Shown: positions 24,536 to 35,341 of the stretch, one piece after another | How positions within the stretch are numbered: the stretch's first letter is position 1 | How the letters are laid out: every line of letters starts with the position of its first letter | NCBI GenBank assembly: GCA_029532415.1 | Contig: JAQOTA010000053.1 | Location: 186,001 to 250,000 of the forward strand | Length of the DNA stretch: 64,000 nucleotides | Direction of reading: 5' to 3' | From: Marasmius tenuissimus | Lineage: Eukaryota; Basidiomycota; Agaricomycetes; Agaricales; Marasmiaceae | Made by a program: the position numbers and the translations under genes | The notes under the pieces: generated by a model | Databases searched by the model: none | Told to the model about the DNA's origin: nothing | Seen by the model: only the letters and a program-made list of their open reading frames with translations

Positions 24536-25536
24536 TCTCGAGATGGCATCGTTAGGCGTGGATGAAGATGTGAGGAAATTAGTCTGACGCCAGACATATA
24601 TAAAGGAGAGTTGGCCTGAACATTGATGACGGTCAATGTTCATGCGTGTAGTCTCTGCCTGTAAACGGATGTACGCCGGCTACGTTTCCCGAGGGATCTC
24701 CGATCCCTAACCTTGTGGGTAGAACTCCGTAGGTCGCCGATGTCTTACTCGGGCTGGAAACTATCACCGAAGGTCTTGTCACCCGAAAGTGCAAGACAAG
24801 CCTTGATCTGACTGGCAGAGGGCATTGTATATGCAACTTCGCCCAATTGAACCCTTTTGCGATCCTGAGAGGACCATGCGACCCAATGACAGCAGGCTTG
24901 TACGGATGCAGTGACCGTCATATCCGTTCGCTGCCCCATTAGTTGGCCGGCGGTCTGCCTGCAAGAAGATGAAGGCCCCTACCCGATAACAGATTGTAGG
25001 TGTCATCGTTAAATTGGAGTAGATTGGATGGTCTTTGAATATTTGAATGACTGGGCATTGACAACCTTGATCAGACGACCCTGCGCCTTGGGATGGTTCA
25101 CGAACCTGAACCGGCAAGGTTGGTCGTTGGTCAACGTCAACGAGCACTCCGATTACAACCTGCAAGAGAGGGGAGACCGCACGAAATCGCGAGGGGTATC
25201 ACGTACATACCTTACAGGTCATTCGTTCGTGAGGTTGACGGATACGATAGCGAGAGTCATGAACAAATCTAGGTTGAAGTGAGAGAATTTCTCTACGCGA
25301 AAGGTTCAGAAGTATTCGTAATTCCGACGCGATAAGTACCTCCACCGTCACGCAAATTTTACGCCCTATTATAACTAGTAGTCACTAGTCACTCCCCAGT
25401 CACGCCTGGCAGTGCACCGCGACCGCGGTAATTGAGTAGCTCGCATTTGGTAGATAGAGAACAGGTTTATTAAAGTGATCTATAGTATTCTAGGTGGCTG
25501 GGATCTAAGGCTTGTTTATTGATTATCGAGGCAGAT
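24536..25536. other. intergenic, no supported gene
   Basis: About 1 kb. Open frames on both strands (for example 24779-25165 minus, 25028-25282 plus) overlap each other and show no splice or domain support. Confidence 0.45.
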
Positions 25537-26464
25537 TCAGGGATGAGTGGTCCTGGATGATTCTCCGGCCTTCGTTTGGAGATCCTCAAGCACCTTCCGC
25601 TCTCGCCTGGCTCGTCGTTTGGAATCCCTATCAACCGCCCGTTGCTTCTCCCCTTGGAGCGTCTTTTGCCGCTGATACTTCAATAGACAACGCATCAGGT
25701 CATCCACGGCCCAGCAGTCTTCGTACTGACGAAGACGCGGAAACTTATTCATTGCCTATCAGTTCATGTCAGGATATCGGGTGATCGAAAACAGATTATA
25801 TACGCACATGGTCTCGAATTTCTTGCAACTTTTCAGAAGGCTGGCCAGTCCAGGGGATGAGAGGATCCAGTTTGTCGACTACGGCTTGCTTAACGAAAGA
25901 CTGCGACACCAACGTTAGGGAATGGCGGTTGTTACGAGCCACTGGGAACCTCACCTTAACCTGCTTCATAAACTTGTCGTCCCATTTCAGTTGCTCCTCC
26001 AAATTATATCCTCCTCTCCTCGGCCTGCCAGCTTCTCCCTCGGGTTTCGGAATCATGGGTAGGTTCTCGGAATCAGAATCGTCTCGAGGAACGTTAAGTG
26101 AAAAGTCAGAGCCAATGCTACGCCCAGAGGTCGGAGATGGAGAGGCCTCAAAAGAAAGGGTTGCAGTGGGTCCGGATCCAGGAATCGAAACGGTGACGCG
26201 CCTACAAACGGATTTGCCCTTCTTGGACGACGAAGTATTCACGGGCGGAGGTGATTCTTCATCGGAGGACACTCGAGAGATAGATAGGTCCGAAGAATCG
26301 CTCAGGGCTGCGTGTGACGGCGGGCTGGGAGCAACAGAGGCAGACCGAGTTTTTGGAACGTGCTGATTCGGATTTGAACTCGCAGGAGTGATAGAGGGAG
26401 ATGGGGTCGGAGATTCGAGTAACTCGATATGTTCAAGGCAGAGCGCACGGTTGTGAAGAAGCAT
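25537..26464 (-). CDS. multicopy Agaricomycete family protein (GRPRRGGYNLEEQL type)
   Basis: Three exons give about 277 residues. The N-terminal half is Ser/Pro-rich and disordered. A conserved part follows: GRPRRGGYNLEEQLKWDD, then VKQAVVDKLD, then MNKFPRLRQYEDCWAVDD and LKYQRQ. It ends in a basic coiled coil. Introns split this domain after the first VK and after DHV. I recall this domain (G+PR.GGY.L...L.W, FP.L..Y...W.V.DLL...LKY) as very common in Agaricomycete genomes, often in repeat-rich regions, with no known function. No catalytic motif. The start at 26464 is the first ATG in a long open frame. Confidence 0.7.
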
Positions 26465-26827
26465 GTGTGCTGTGGAGGTCGCCGCATCTCGAGCTACTTA
26501 TATATGCGAGGGGATTGTGTCGCCAAAGTAATGTTCGGTGGAAGGTGAGAGAAAGTGAGTAACGTCAACATACTTGAGAGCGTTGACAGGCGCTGAGCGC
26601 TGATCAAAAGCGCTGACACATCTATAATTACCCAATCTCGATGACCCTTGAACTTGACTTGAAATATCCTCCACGCGCATGCATTTTCCCTTATCCATGG
26701 TCAGTTATTGCATCCAAACCATCGCGCATCTAGTCATCCTTCATGCTTATTATGCTCCTATCCTTCACAAGTCCTTTAAAACTCGACTTCAAGCTCGTCC
26801 AGCTACGATATACTCTTTTGAACGGCC
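26465..26827. promoter_or_regulatory. shared upstream region of two divergent genes
   Basis: 363 bp lie between the minus-strand gene starting at 26464 and the WD40 gene starting at 26828, so both promoters must sit here. TATA-like stretches are present on each side (tatatatgc near 26500, atatactct near 26810), but I cannot assign them firmly. Confidence 0.45.
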
Positions 26828-28542
26828 ATGACTGCCCCTCCTTCTGAGCAATCGTACCCTCCCTCGTTCGAAATATGGAAAACACTTCAAGGAGCCCAAA
26901 ACGCTATACTTTCGGTCAAATTCTCACCTGATGGAAAGTTCCTCTGTGCGGCAGGTGCGTACGATTCATCTGATAGTACATCGGAGAAGGCTGAATCCCG
27001 CTGGACCCCGCAACCTATAAAGGTTACAACGGTGTCAGTGTCTGGGAGCTCGAAAGTGGCGCTTCTGTGGATCTCCCTCGTAGGGGCTCATCCCCCACGA
27101 AGACGAAATACATATACACCACGTCTGGGTGGATCTACTATGAGGACCACCACCATCACGTTCTCTTGCTGGGTTCCTTGGAGGGCGACGTGATTGCTTG
27201 GGATTGGAACAAGAAGAAATCTGTACGCTTCGAGACTCTCTGAATACTCTGATCGTTTACTCAACACACAGGCCTTCGAGTCAACTCGCACTGGACTGCC
27301 AGTCGTCGCCTCTAACCAGGTCACCTCGATCGACATTCTTCAGCCTTCCTTCAGCCATAAGGGTCGGGCAGCGATCAGCCATTATGACCACACGGTCTCA
27401 GTGTGGAAAATTCCATCCGAGGGAGACTTTATCAAGGTCTTCAGCGTGGATCTGGGCTTTATTCCACGGACCGTGGCTTTCGACTCTATCACCAAACACG
27501 TGTACGCGTTCGCCTTGAACGGGGGCAATATGTTCGTCTTGAATCATTATCAACCTGATAACTCTGCTCAAATTCGAGCGCTTGAACCACAGATCGCTTC
27601 TTCACGGTACATCGGGAAAAGTTGTGCGCTTTACGGACAAGGGGCCCTCCACTGTGTTTGTTCGGTCGTCTTTATTGCATCCGGCTTGGAGCTAACACAT
27701 ATGATCTTAGAGGATATGTTTCGCTGCATCGTCAAACCGACCGCTTGATAGCTTCCACGGGGAAGAATTTTCAGATTCTCCAGCTTCGGAACTATCTTCC
27801 TCTGAGCACGCTGGAGAGCGATCCTCCAATCGTGCTTTTCCCCATGCAGGCCGCTTTTATTGGGGACGGGACACATGTCATTGTCGGCTCGGACAAGGGG
27901 GCATCAATAATATACGATACGAGGACAGGAAAGGCTTTCCAGACTCTAGAATATCCAAAGGGCGGGCTCATGCAAACCGTAACAGTAAGTCTATTCCCGT
28001 TACCTGGTCCTACTGTTCTGAGTGCTCTACGAAAGGTTGGGGTGCTCAACAATGCCGTCTATGTTGCTGTAGCAGGCTCGACGCTTCAGCAACCAGCCGA
28101 CGTCATGATATGGCGCATGAAGCCAGCAACGAGTGGCTCCTCGAGAAGGCCTCGCCGCGGTCTCGGCCTCGGAATGAAGAGGGTTCTTGGGGCACTGGCA
28201 ATGTGTGCTGTCGCTCTGTCAGGCTTCAAATTTAGCCAATCACTTTCGGTATCCCATCTTCTCTGCTTTTTTTCCCCCGAGACACTACTTACACTGGATT
28301 GTCAGGATAAGTATTACCTCGACTCACGCATGGAAGGCTGGCTCAAGCCGATGGAGGACGCCCAGATGGAGGCGGCGAAGCTCGACGATTACCATTACTC
28401 CGTCATGGACCAACTCTTCAAGAGATACAAGACCATGAATGAGGGTGATAGACCGGGTTCTCACGAGCTATCGTTCGGCTCAGAAGGGTTGGGTACCAGT
28501 GGGCCAAATGGGGGGCACACGAGAAGCGCCGTATCTCCGTAA
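26828..28542 (+). CDS. WD40-repeat protein with C-terminal membrane segment
   Basis: Seven exons fit exactly: 26828-26954, 27023-27222, 27272-27535, 27579-27664, 27711-27984, 28036-28248 and 28306-28542, about 466 residues. WD40-like blades are visible: AILSVKFSPDGKFLCAAG, YNGVSVWELESG, VLLLGSLEGDVIAWDW, AISHYDHTVSVWKIPSEG, IGDGTHVIVGSDKGASIIYD. They probably form one beta-propeller. A basic linker (SSRRPRRGLGLGMKR) and a 17-20 residue hydrophobic segment (VLGALAMCAVALSGF, about residues 366-382) follow, then an acidic tail. This suggests a propeller anchored to a membrane by one C-terminal helix. I do not recognise an orthologue. Repeats are degenerate, so blade number is uncertain. Confidence 0.75.
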
Positions 28543-28960
28543 CGCTTCTGTTCGATGTCGGGTTTAAATTTCAATAGGAAAGTTTGGAAAACGCTCCATC
28601 TCGTTATCTCGGTTTTTATTTGTTATATCATTAGAGGTTACAATATAGTGCTTGATACAGGATTTGACCTGCTCATAATCAGTGCGGTTACCTACGTATT
28701 GAGCACAGGAGTCACGGAGAGACAAAGACCCCCGAGTGTCCGAGTCAGTGCTCCATCAAGTAGCCCAACCTTTCGTTGTCAGGATCCTGCTGCACCTTTT
28801 GACCTCGAGGCCATGCTAGCTTTTTGACTTCGAGGTAGTGTCAATCCAACAAGATTGCACCATCAACAAGAGCGGATGTTAAGTTCATGCATCGAGTCAG
28901 TCGATAATATCGAACTATGTTCTATTGTGGAAGTGCGAAAGCTGAAATAGAATGCTATAG
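28543..28960. other. convergent 3' spacer, no gene seen
   Basis: Spacer between two convergent genes. A short frame around 28555-28827 with a hydrophobic patch is not supported by splice signals. Confidence 0.5.
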
Positions 28961-29965
28961 CTAGTAGTGATCGGGGTCCTTGATCTCATCCAATGCTATG
29001 AGTGCCGCTAATCCTCCTTGCTCCATTATCCATCGGTCTGTGAGCGTAGCACAGGTGTTAGATACGAACAGTCAGCATGAAGGGGCCATCAACTCACCAC
29101 GTCGATCGAACCCTCTTTCGTTCGCACGATGTTGGAGATATCCTGCCCACAAGCTTTCCGGATGAATGCCGCGAACACGAATCTGCTTGACAACAGTACG
29201 CGCGTTAGATATCCTAGAACTTGGCAGGAGACCTTCCTCGTCATCGCTGTACGCCTGATTCAAATGGATCCTGTCGGCGACGTCCGTCGGTCCCGTCTGA
29301 GAGTTCTCCCTGGAATGTCCATTGTTGTCTACAAGAGTACTTCCCTCGTCACCGAAGCTTCCTTCTAGAAAAACAAGATCATGGTTAAGTAGGTGCAAGA
29401 GAATAGCATGGTATGGACGCACCAGCAAGGTCTTCCCTGCCGATTTCAGAGTTGGTCGAAATGGCGGTACTCGAATCTTGAGTATCCTCACAAGAGCACC
29501 GGGTCCGATTGCCCGAGCTGCTGTTGCTGACGCAATCGCTTGATCTTGCATTACAGTGGTTCTCAATCTCGTCGTCACCGAGAACGAGTCCTTGTTGGTG
29601 AGGGTCTGGGACCGCCGGTGGGATCAAAAGATACTAGGAAATCTTCACAACATCGTCACTCACAAAGGCAAGTACAATCAGCCCTGCTGGCCCCCTTGAA
29701 GGTCTGCGCCGGGCTCTCCATCTCTCGTTCGACATCTGAGGTTGACACGGATAGTGAGTAAGGTCTTTCGTACTGGACGTCAATTGAACTCACTTTGAGA
29801 TAGGGGGTTGAAGACTTCAATCGAACTGGTGAATGAGTAGAAGCGGCGCAAAAGTTGAGATGACATCGAAAGACCCATTGATCCTGTAAGTATCGCGACG
29901 ATTCCAAACACGATTGACGTCGTGGCTACGGAAAAATTCGAAGGAATAGAAAATAAGGATGCCAT
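28961..29965 (-). CDS. small protein with N-terminal membrane segment, paralogue of the 180-736 gene
   Basis: Five exons fit, starting at the ATG at 29965 (MASLFSIPSNFSVATTSIVF) and ending LDEIKDPDHY at 28961, roughly 250 residues. A hydrophobic stretch at about residues 12-32 (SIVFGIVAILTGSMGLSM) predicts a signal anchor. The middle is polar and Ser/Asp-rich. The C-terminal about 60 residues match the gene at 180-736, and the last intron has the same position and phase. I do not know the domain. The exon 2-3 junction near 29630 is uncertain because two acceptors are possible. It ends convergent with the WD40 gene. Confidence 0.6.
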
Positions 29966-30558
29966 GTTGGAGGAAGAGTTTTAATGGATGTCAGTGAGAG
30001 AGAGAGCGAGTGGGTTCTGTAAACGATGTGGACAGGAATGGGTTGTAATGGTTGTCGAAATCGGAGGTTTTGTAGAAATTTCCTGTTTGGCTGGAGGGGG
30101 AAAAATAACCGGCTCAGACGGCCTTTTCAAGCGGCCATTCATGTTGCATGTATGTGCGCGAAGCAAGTAAAAAAGAAAAAAAAGGAGGGATAGGAATGCA
30201 CAGACGAAGCGGAAAAGGAGAACATTGCAGTGTGATTGCGTACAACGACATTGGCATGCACTTAGCTTACCTAATTACAGAGTGACAGGGTCGTCTATTC
30301 GAACTTCTTTCAACTTCTTTCTCGTTCTTCCATGTTCCGATATTCAGGTGCAACGTTGACCGTTCAATGCTGGCAAGTCACCGCTAGGGGGATGGCTACG
30401 AGCGGTGAGTCTGCCGTCAAGTTATCTGTTTCCCATCATTGAACACAGCTGCAGACGAGAGCTTGTGTTGCTTATAATGCAGTCAGAACGCAACGAATTT
30501 CGTCAGATTATTGAGCCCCTCCACCCTTTCTACCTTCTCACTGCGCCCAACCTACTTC
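29966..30558. promoter_or_regulatory. divergent intergenic region
   Basis: 593 bp between two divergent genes, so probably holding both promoters. It has a short A-rich run (about 30167-30185). No gene seen. Confidence 0.4.
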
Positions 30559-31354
30559 ATGCCCCAGGATTCACAACGTTCTCGTCGTCCACTGCCACGA
30601 GCACACCAGACTGGTTCACTGACGCCGGTGCGAACGGTCCTGAGAACCCCTCCGTATCAAAGGACGGCTTCTCCTCCAGCAGATGGCCCATCGCGAGTTT
30701 ACCGAGGTAGAACATTCCAAACCTACCATCGTCGCAGTCGAAACAACCGGCCTCCTGCCACTCGCGAGCCAGAACGTTCTGCCATCACGATCTCATCCGA
30801 CTCAGATGAGGGCACGCCTATAGAAACCCACACCGCCGCTAGCCCGCGGTTGTCTGTCAGCGCTGACCTTGGAGAGCAAGACAACTCAGCCCAAGGTGAT
30901 CAGTGCGATCAAAATGTTACGCACGTTCTGAAAATGGTAGACGACTACAAAGTACGCCGTTTACCACCTGTCCTCCGCCTGCTCCATTGATCTTTGTATA
31001 GGCAGTTAAGACTCTCAAGGATGATCTAAAACAAGTCGTCGAATGTAGGGTCTGCTTGAACTGGTGCTGGGATCCCTACGCAATGTGAGGCCGTTCCACT
31101 GTCATCTGGTCTTCATGATTGGCTAAATCATCCCCCATAGCTCTGACTGCGGCCACGTATTCTGCGGAGAGTGCCTTTTCCAACACAAAGAGCGCCGGTA
31201 TCCTTTCGACGTCTTCTGCCCGACTTGTCGGAGTCTTATCGATGAGCCCCCAACCTACTGCTTCGTCGTCCGTCAGATTGTGGAAACCATCGCGGCCCAT
31301 GAGGGTGTATCCCCCCCTAGCAGACCGCGTCAGAAACCTCTTCAGTGGTTTTGA
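30559..31354 (+). CDS. C3HC4 RING-finger protein, putative E3 ubiquitin ligase
   Basis: Exons 30559-30951, 31002-31084 and 31141-31354 encode about 229 residues. The N-terminal half is Arg/Ser/Pro-rich, with an acidic-Ser patch (ISSDSDEG) that resembles a SUMO-interaction motif. The RING sits in the last two exons: CRVC, then CGHVFCGEC, then CPTC, with a 15-codon spacing to the first zinc pair that allows a cross-brace fold. An intron splits it just before the CGH block. Such proteins transfer ubiquitin from an E2 to a substrate; acidic SIM-like plus RING recalls SUMO-targeted ligases of the Slx8/RNF4 type, but that link is inference. The ATG at 30559 (MPQDSQRSRRPLPR) is the first in frame. 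Confidence 0.75.
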
Positions 31355-32267
31355 ACCCGTATCAATCACGGGACTAGGCCTGAACGACTGGTTGGCCATA
31401 TGCTTCGTGTCTTCTATCCTTCTCTTCGTCTCACTACCATTCCTATCCTTCTATTAGTATTATATTATTTACTTCGGATTAATTGCTACCTTCGACGTTA
31501 CAAATACCAATGTCTTGACTCGAAGTCCGAATATTGAGACTTGAGGCATATTTCGTACAACTTTGACAGATTCAAGGCTCGAGCGGGGCACTCCTGTCTT
31601 CAATGGAAGTAAAATTGAGTACCGAGTCTATATGGTAGGTACAGGGTTGGAGTCGAATGCGAGGAACATCTTATATGAGATAAGATGAGATCACCAGGAG
31701 AGATGAGCGTTTGAGCGTCTAAACGACACCTCAATTTCTCCTCTTGCGCCCATCGTTACACTGGCCGCTGCCTCGAGTCTATACAATTGTAGATTCTCGT
31801 GACTCATCTACTCCCTTCAGCGCTGGGAATTACAACCACATTTCGACATCTTCGAGGATACGCAGGCAATACCCGAGTGCTAGAGCCTGGGCCTGGGATT
31901 CGAGATAGACACGCACACACGACTTGGAGGCGTTGTATCACGACACACGAGGATTGAACATGGTCATCGGAAACCTGGATAAAGCACGACGTTCTCAAAG
32001 GCTTATTACAGTCATACGAACGAGGTATTCATGTTTTCTCCTCTCCTGAATTGGAGAAGATTCTCTGCTTGTCCCGTGCCCGATCGTGGGAAGTTGAACT
32101 TGGAAGTTTGCGTTCCAACTTCCTCTAGATATTTGAATCAATACTTCGCCACCGAGCGATAACGCCTTCACTGCTCGAAAAGTCATCGTTCTAAGCATGC
32201 AGCAGCAAACGAAAAAAGAAAACAGGTTTTAGACTCACTCATATTCTCTTCGTGATGAACACTGACC
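31355..32267. other. intergenic, no supported gene
   Basis: About 0.9 kb of AT-rich flank. A minus-strand frame of 107 codons over 31076-31399 is the shadow of the RING exon. Nothing else seen. Confidence 0.5.
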
Positions 32268-32591
32268 ATGAAACACTCTGCAAATAGCGGGCCCTCTCAA
32301 GGCTTCAGAAACTCCTATGATACAACATTGGTCAGGGGGATCCCGTACATGCTGTGTTATTTCGGTGACTTGCGAAACTGGGAGGAAGTCGTTGTAAGGA
32401 TCGATTCGGTGGAGAGTGCGGAACTGTCTCCAGGGGGCGAAGGAACCGTTTACTTCAAACCGTGAGTTTGTCTGTCTATGATCTATACGACTCTTTTGTG
32501 ATTTCCCCCATTATACAGCGACATCAAAGGTGAAAATGTGTGTGTGCAAGTCCCTCTGAGCGTGGCTAAGGCTATGTTCCCCATAAAGTGA
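32268..32591 (+). CDS. tiny two-exon hypothetical protein
   Basis: An ATG at 32268 opens MKHSANSGPSQGFRNSYDTT and continues through YFGDLRNWEEVVVRIDSVES. A donor (gtgagttt) at 32462 joins an acceptor (tatacag) to give DIKGENVCVQVPLSVAKAMF and a stop at 32591, about 89 residues. No known domain. Composition and clean splice signals suggest a real gene, but it may be part of a longer or decayed one, because a second donor-like site overlaps the stop. Confidence 0.4.
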
Positions 32592-33392
32592 GTAGCGGCG
32601 CTTTGGATATATAGATTGAAAACTAAGAAGAATACCATCACAGTTGAAATCCTTCTCTCCTCAAAAGACAGCGTCTTGAGAGAGAGATAGTATCTCGATG
32701 CTGACATGTTTTGCGAGCTACACCCAAATGTACCACTACGACCACTGAGCGGTCCAGCGCCTATCTTGGATACAGCAAACTTCACAGTGAATTCATGGCT
32801 TTCTATACATACCAGTCCTTGACCCTCTAGAATTGAGTACGTGTGATCGCGGGACATACAGCATCCCCTGCGGTATGCTCGGAGCACCCGTTTGTCGCCT
32901 CGACGAGTGACACCCACTCTACGACTCCTTTCGACGCGAGCCCTCCGCCTTGAACATCTGCAACGACTTCCGAGGACTACTCACAGCCTTGCACATTATT
33001 TGCGCACTTTGTCCGGCTCCAGAAGCGACTTGAACCATTGGAGGAGAAGTAACCTGTTTCTGAGATAGCGTACTTATCGGGGGTTCTTTTCCGAGGTATT
33101 CAAGAGGTATCCAGTCCTTGAGTTCAAACGAGGTTCAACGTTCCGTAACCTTGATCATTGAACGTCTACCACCCACCGCAGATTCATGCCACTCTTGAAG
33201 ACAAAAAACGGTCAATGATGATCGGCGTCAGGTACAAGACGGGAATGAGGTTGAGAGAGAGTTTCGTTACATCGCGATCATAAGCAGGTATACGAGCGGG
33301 AGAAGCTCGAGATTTTGGCGAAACGCATATCATTAGATTTCTACAGAACTTAAGATACACAAACAACTTTGGGAAAGAGGGGAGATCTACAT
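32592..33392. other. intergenic, left edge of the tandem duplication
   Basis: No supported gene. From about 33.3 kb the sequence matches 37.25 kb onward, marking the left edge of the duplicated module. Confidence 0.5.
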
Positions 33393-34675
33393 TTAAAATG
33401 ACCCACGAGTGCGTAGGTGCATGATGTAGGCTGCTAGGAGCATGGCGATCACGGTTAGCACAAATTTACAAACCGTGTTGAAGGCAATTTTCCTCCTCTC
33501 GCGGGCCGAAACAGAGGCACGAGCAGTTTGGGCCCGAACACGGGCGCTTTGGAGCGATGCCTCCAACTCGTCGTTCTCCTGGTTTAGCTATGAACAACAT
33601 GTTCAGTTCGGGATGCGGAAGCTGATAACATGAAAGCCAATTCACCTTAGACTGTAAAGAGTGAATCGTCAAATCAGTTGTCTCATTCTCTGGCTGGCGA
33701 CGGCACAGAGGAACTTACGATCTCCGTACGAGCATCGTCGAGCGCGATGGCCTGTTGAACTTGAAGGCCGTCTTGAATTGCGACTAATCGCGCAAAAACA
33801 TCGCTGTGCAGCTGCGAAACTGGTCAGCACCCACCAAGGCTCTAATATTGTGCAACCCTCACGATTGGCTGATGGTGCTCTGACACTTCGCCGAGTTTCA
33901 TAGAGAAACCCAAACGCTCGAAAGCGGCGACAGATGCTTCGTATTCCTATAGAAATGGTTTGAGCCATGGAAAACTAACTGGATGGCGCAACTAACGCCC
34001 AACTTCAGTTCCACGGAGCGTAGGTTTGCAAGCTTCTCTTCCTGCCGGGCAATAAGCCCTTCACATTCCTGAATTATACCATAAGCAAGATTCCATGGGC
34101 AAATCAGCAGACGTGAAACTTACGGCTACTCTGTGTCGAACGTGATTGTATTGCTGCATATGTATGCGGTCCTGGACGCGTTGTTATCCGGATGAGCTCA
34201 CAGAACACACGACGGCAGTCTGAGACGCTGAGAGGCACTTTACCTGGCGCATGAACGAAAGGAGTTCGTTGGTCCGTTCGGCCAGGTCTCCCATTGCATG
34301 GGCCCAGGGGTTCCTCGTGACGATGAACTCACATAGCTGGGACATAGCCCCCTCGAATAGGTGGAACTGTATACGGAGTCGAGATTCAGAGTGTAAGTAA
34401 AAGTCCGTTGTCAGAAATTCCAGTAGAACCCTCACGTTCTCGGCGGCTCCAAACTCGGTTTTGCACAGTTCAAAAAAGGTTTTCAAGTCCTCCGGGAACT
34501 TCTGTGCAAAAGGTGGGTGATTGAGAACAGCCAAGCAAAATGGTGCCCATACCTGGATCTGTTTGTTGGACTCAGTGAGGATGGCTTCGAACCCCTCGAT
34601 TATTGCTTGGAGGCGGTCGATGTCATCATGATCATCATCAGAATGCGATGAGCAGTTGGAAGGGGATCTGGACAT
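33393..34675 (-). CDS. tail-anchored coiled-coil protein, module copy 1
   Basis: Nine exons, start at 34675 (MSRSPSNCSSHSDDDHDDID), about 290 residues. Helical and rich in Glu/Gln/Leu heptads (ECEGLIARQEEKLANLRS, ENDELEASLQSARVRAQ). It ends in one hydrophobic helix (VCKFVLTVIAMLLAAYIMHL) and a short basic tail RTRGSF, the layout of a tail-anchored membrane protein facing the cytosol. Introns are about 50-70 nt. Two of them flank a 6-nt exon at 33646-33651 (Ser-Lys), which the paralogue keeps. It diverges from the F-box gene at 35342 with 666 bp between starts. No known family; partner or adaptor for the F-box protein is inference from the duplicated pairing. Confidence 0.7.
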
Positions 34676-35341
34676 CGAGCGCACTGTTTGAGTCCGTTGG
34701 TGTTTGAAATGACTGGGGATTCGACACCAAGCTTTCCTTCTATTTATACTACCAGTAACAATTCTTGACGACCGACACTAGAGTATTCGATTCGGCGAGT
34801 AATCCGGGAGATCTGACAGGAAATTCCGTTCTCATAACATACGTTCTTCGTCTGTCGAGAGGGGATGAATATCATAGAACGCGCGACTCGGGAGCCTATG
34901 CGAAAGTGCAAGTGTAAACAAAGGCTTCGGACAAAAGTTCGAAAGAGGGAGAGGGACATGACGTGCCAAGAACGGGTTTGATTTAGTCTCCAAAAGGCTA
35001 TAGCGACACTTACATAATGATGGTCTCTCTCAACATCCCCTCATATCCTCGCCACCCATTTGGCCCAGGCACCCGGATCCAGGGATGTGTATTGCACGCG
35101 AACATACTAGCCAGAACGCTGCAAACATCATCAACGGCAAAACTCCAGATCCCGAGCCCCATGTATGTTTTCATCCATGCTGGAATGCTTCGAGATCTTT
35201 CCTTGTTCACCGTCTTGCAGGTCTGTAGATATATGCTGGCCCTGCAATCGACCTTTCACCATCCCCAACTTCCCCCCCTAATTTTGAATCACACTCCCGC
35301 GAAGACCCTACACTGTATCAACTCTACAAGTCCTACAAACC
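34676..35341. promoter_or_regulatory. bidirectional promoter region, module copy 1
   Basis: 666 bp between divergent starts. A TATA-like box on the minus strand (34741-34748) lies about 66 bp upstream of the coiled-coil start. On the plus strand, tagatatatg near 35226-35235 lies about 110 bp upstream of the F-box start. Both boxes and a block around 35080-35200 recur in copy 2, so the shared regulatory region was duplicated with the genes. Confidence 0.6.

Noticed and set aside
25857..26366. 169-codon plus-strand frame
   Set aside because: Antisense to the Ser/Pro-rich exon of the 25537-26464 gene.
31076..31399. 107-codon minus-strand frame
   Set aside because: Antisense to the RING exon, whose zinc ligands are unmistakable.
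32592..33000. Further exons of the tiny gene at 32268-32591
   Set aside because: Splicing at the donor overlapping its stop leads straight into another stop; no open continuation.
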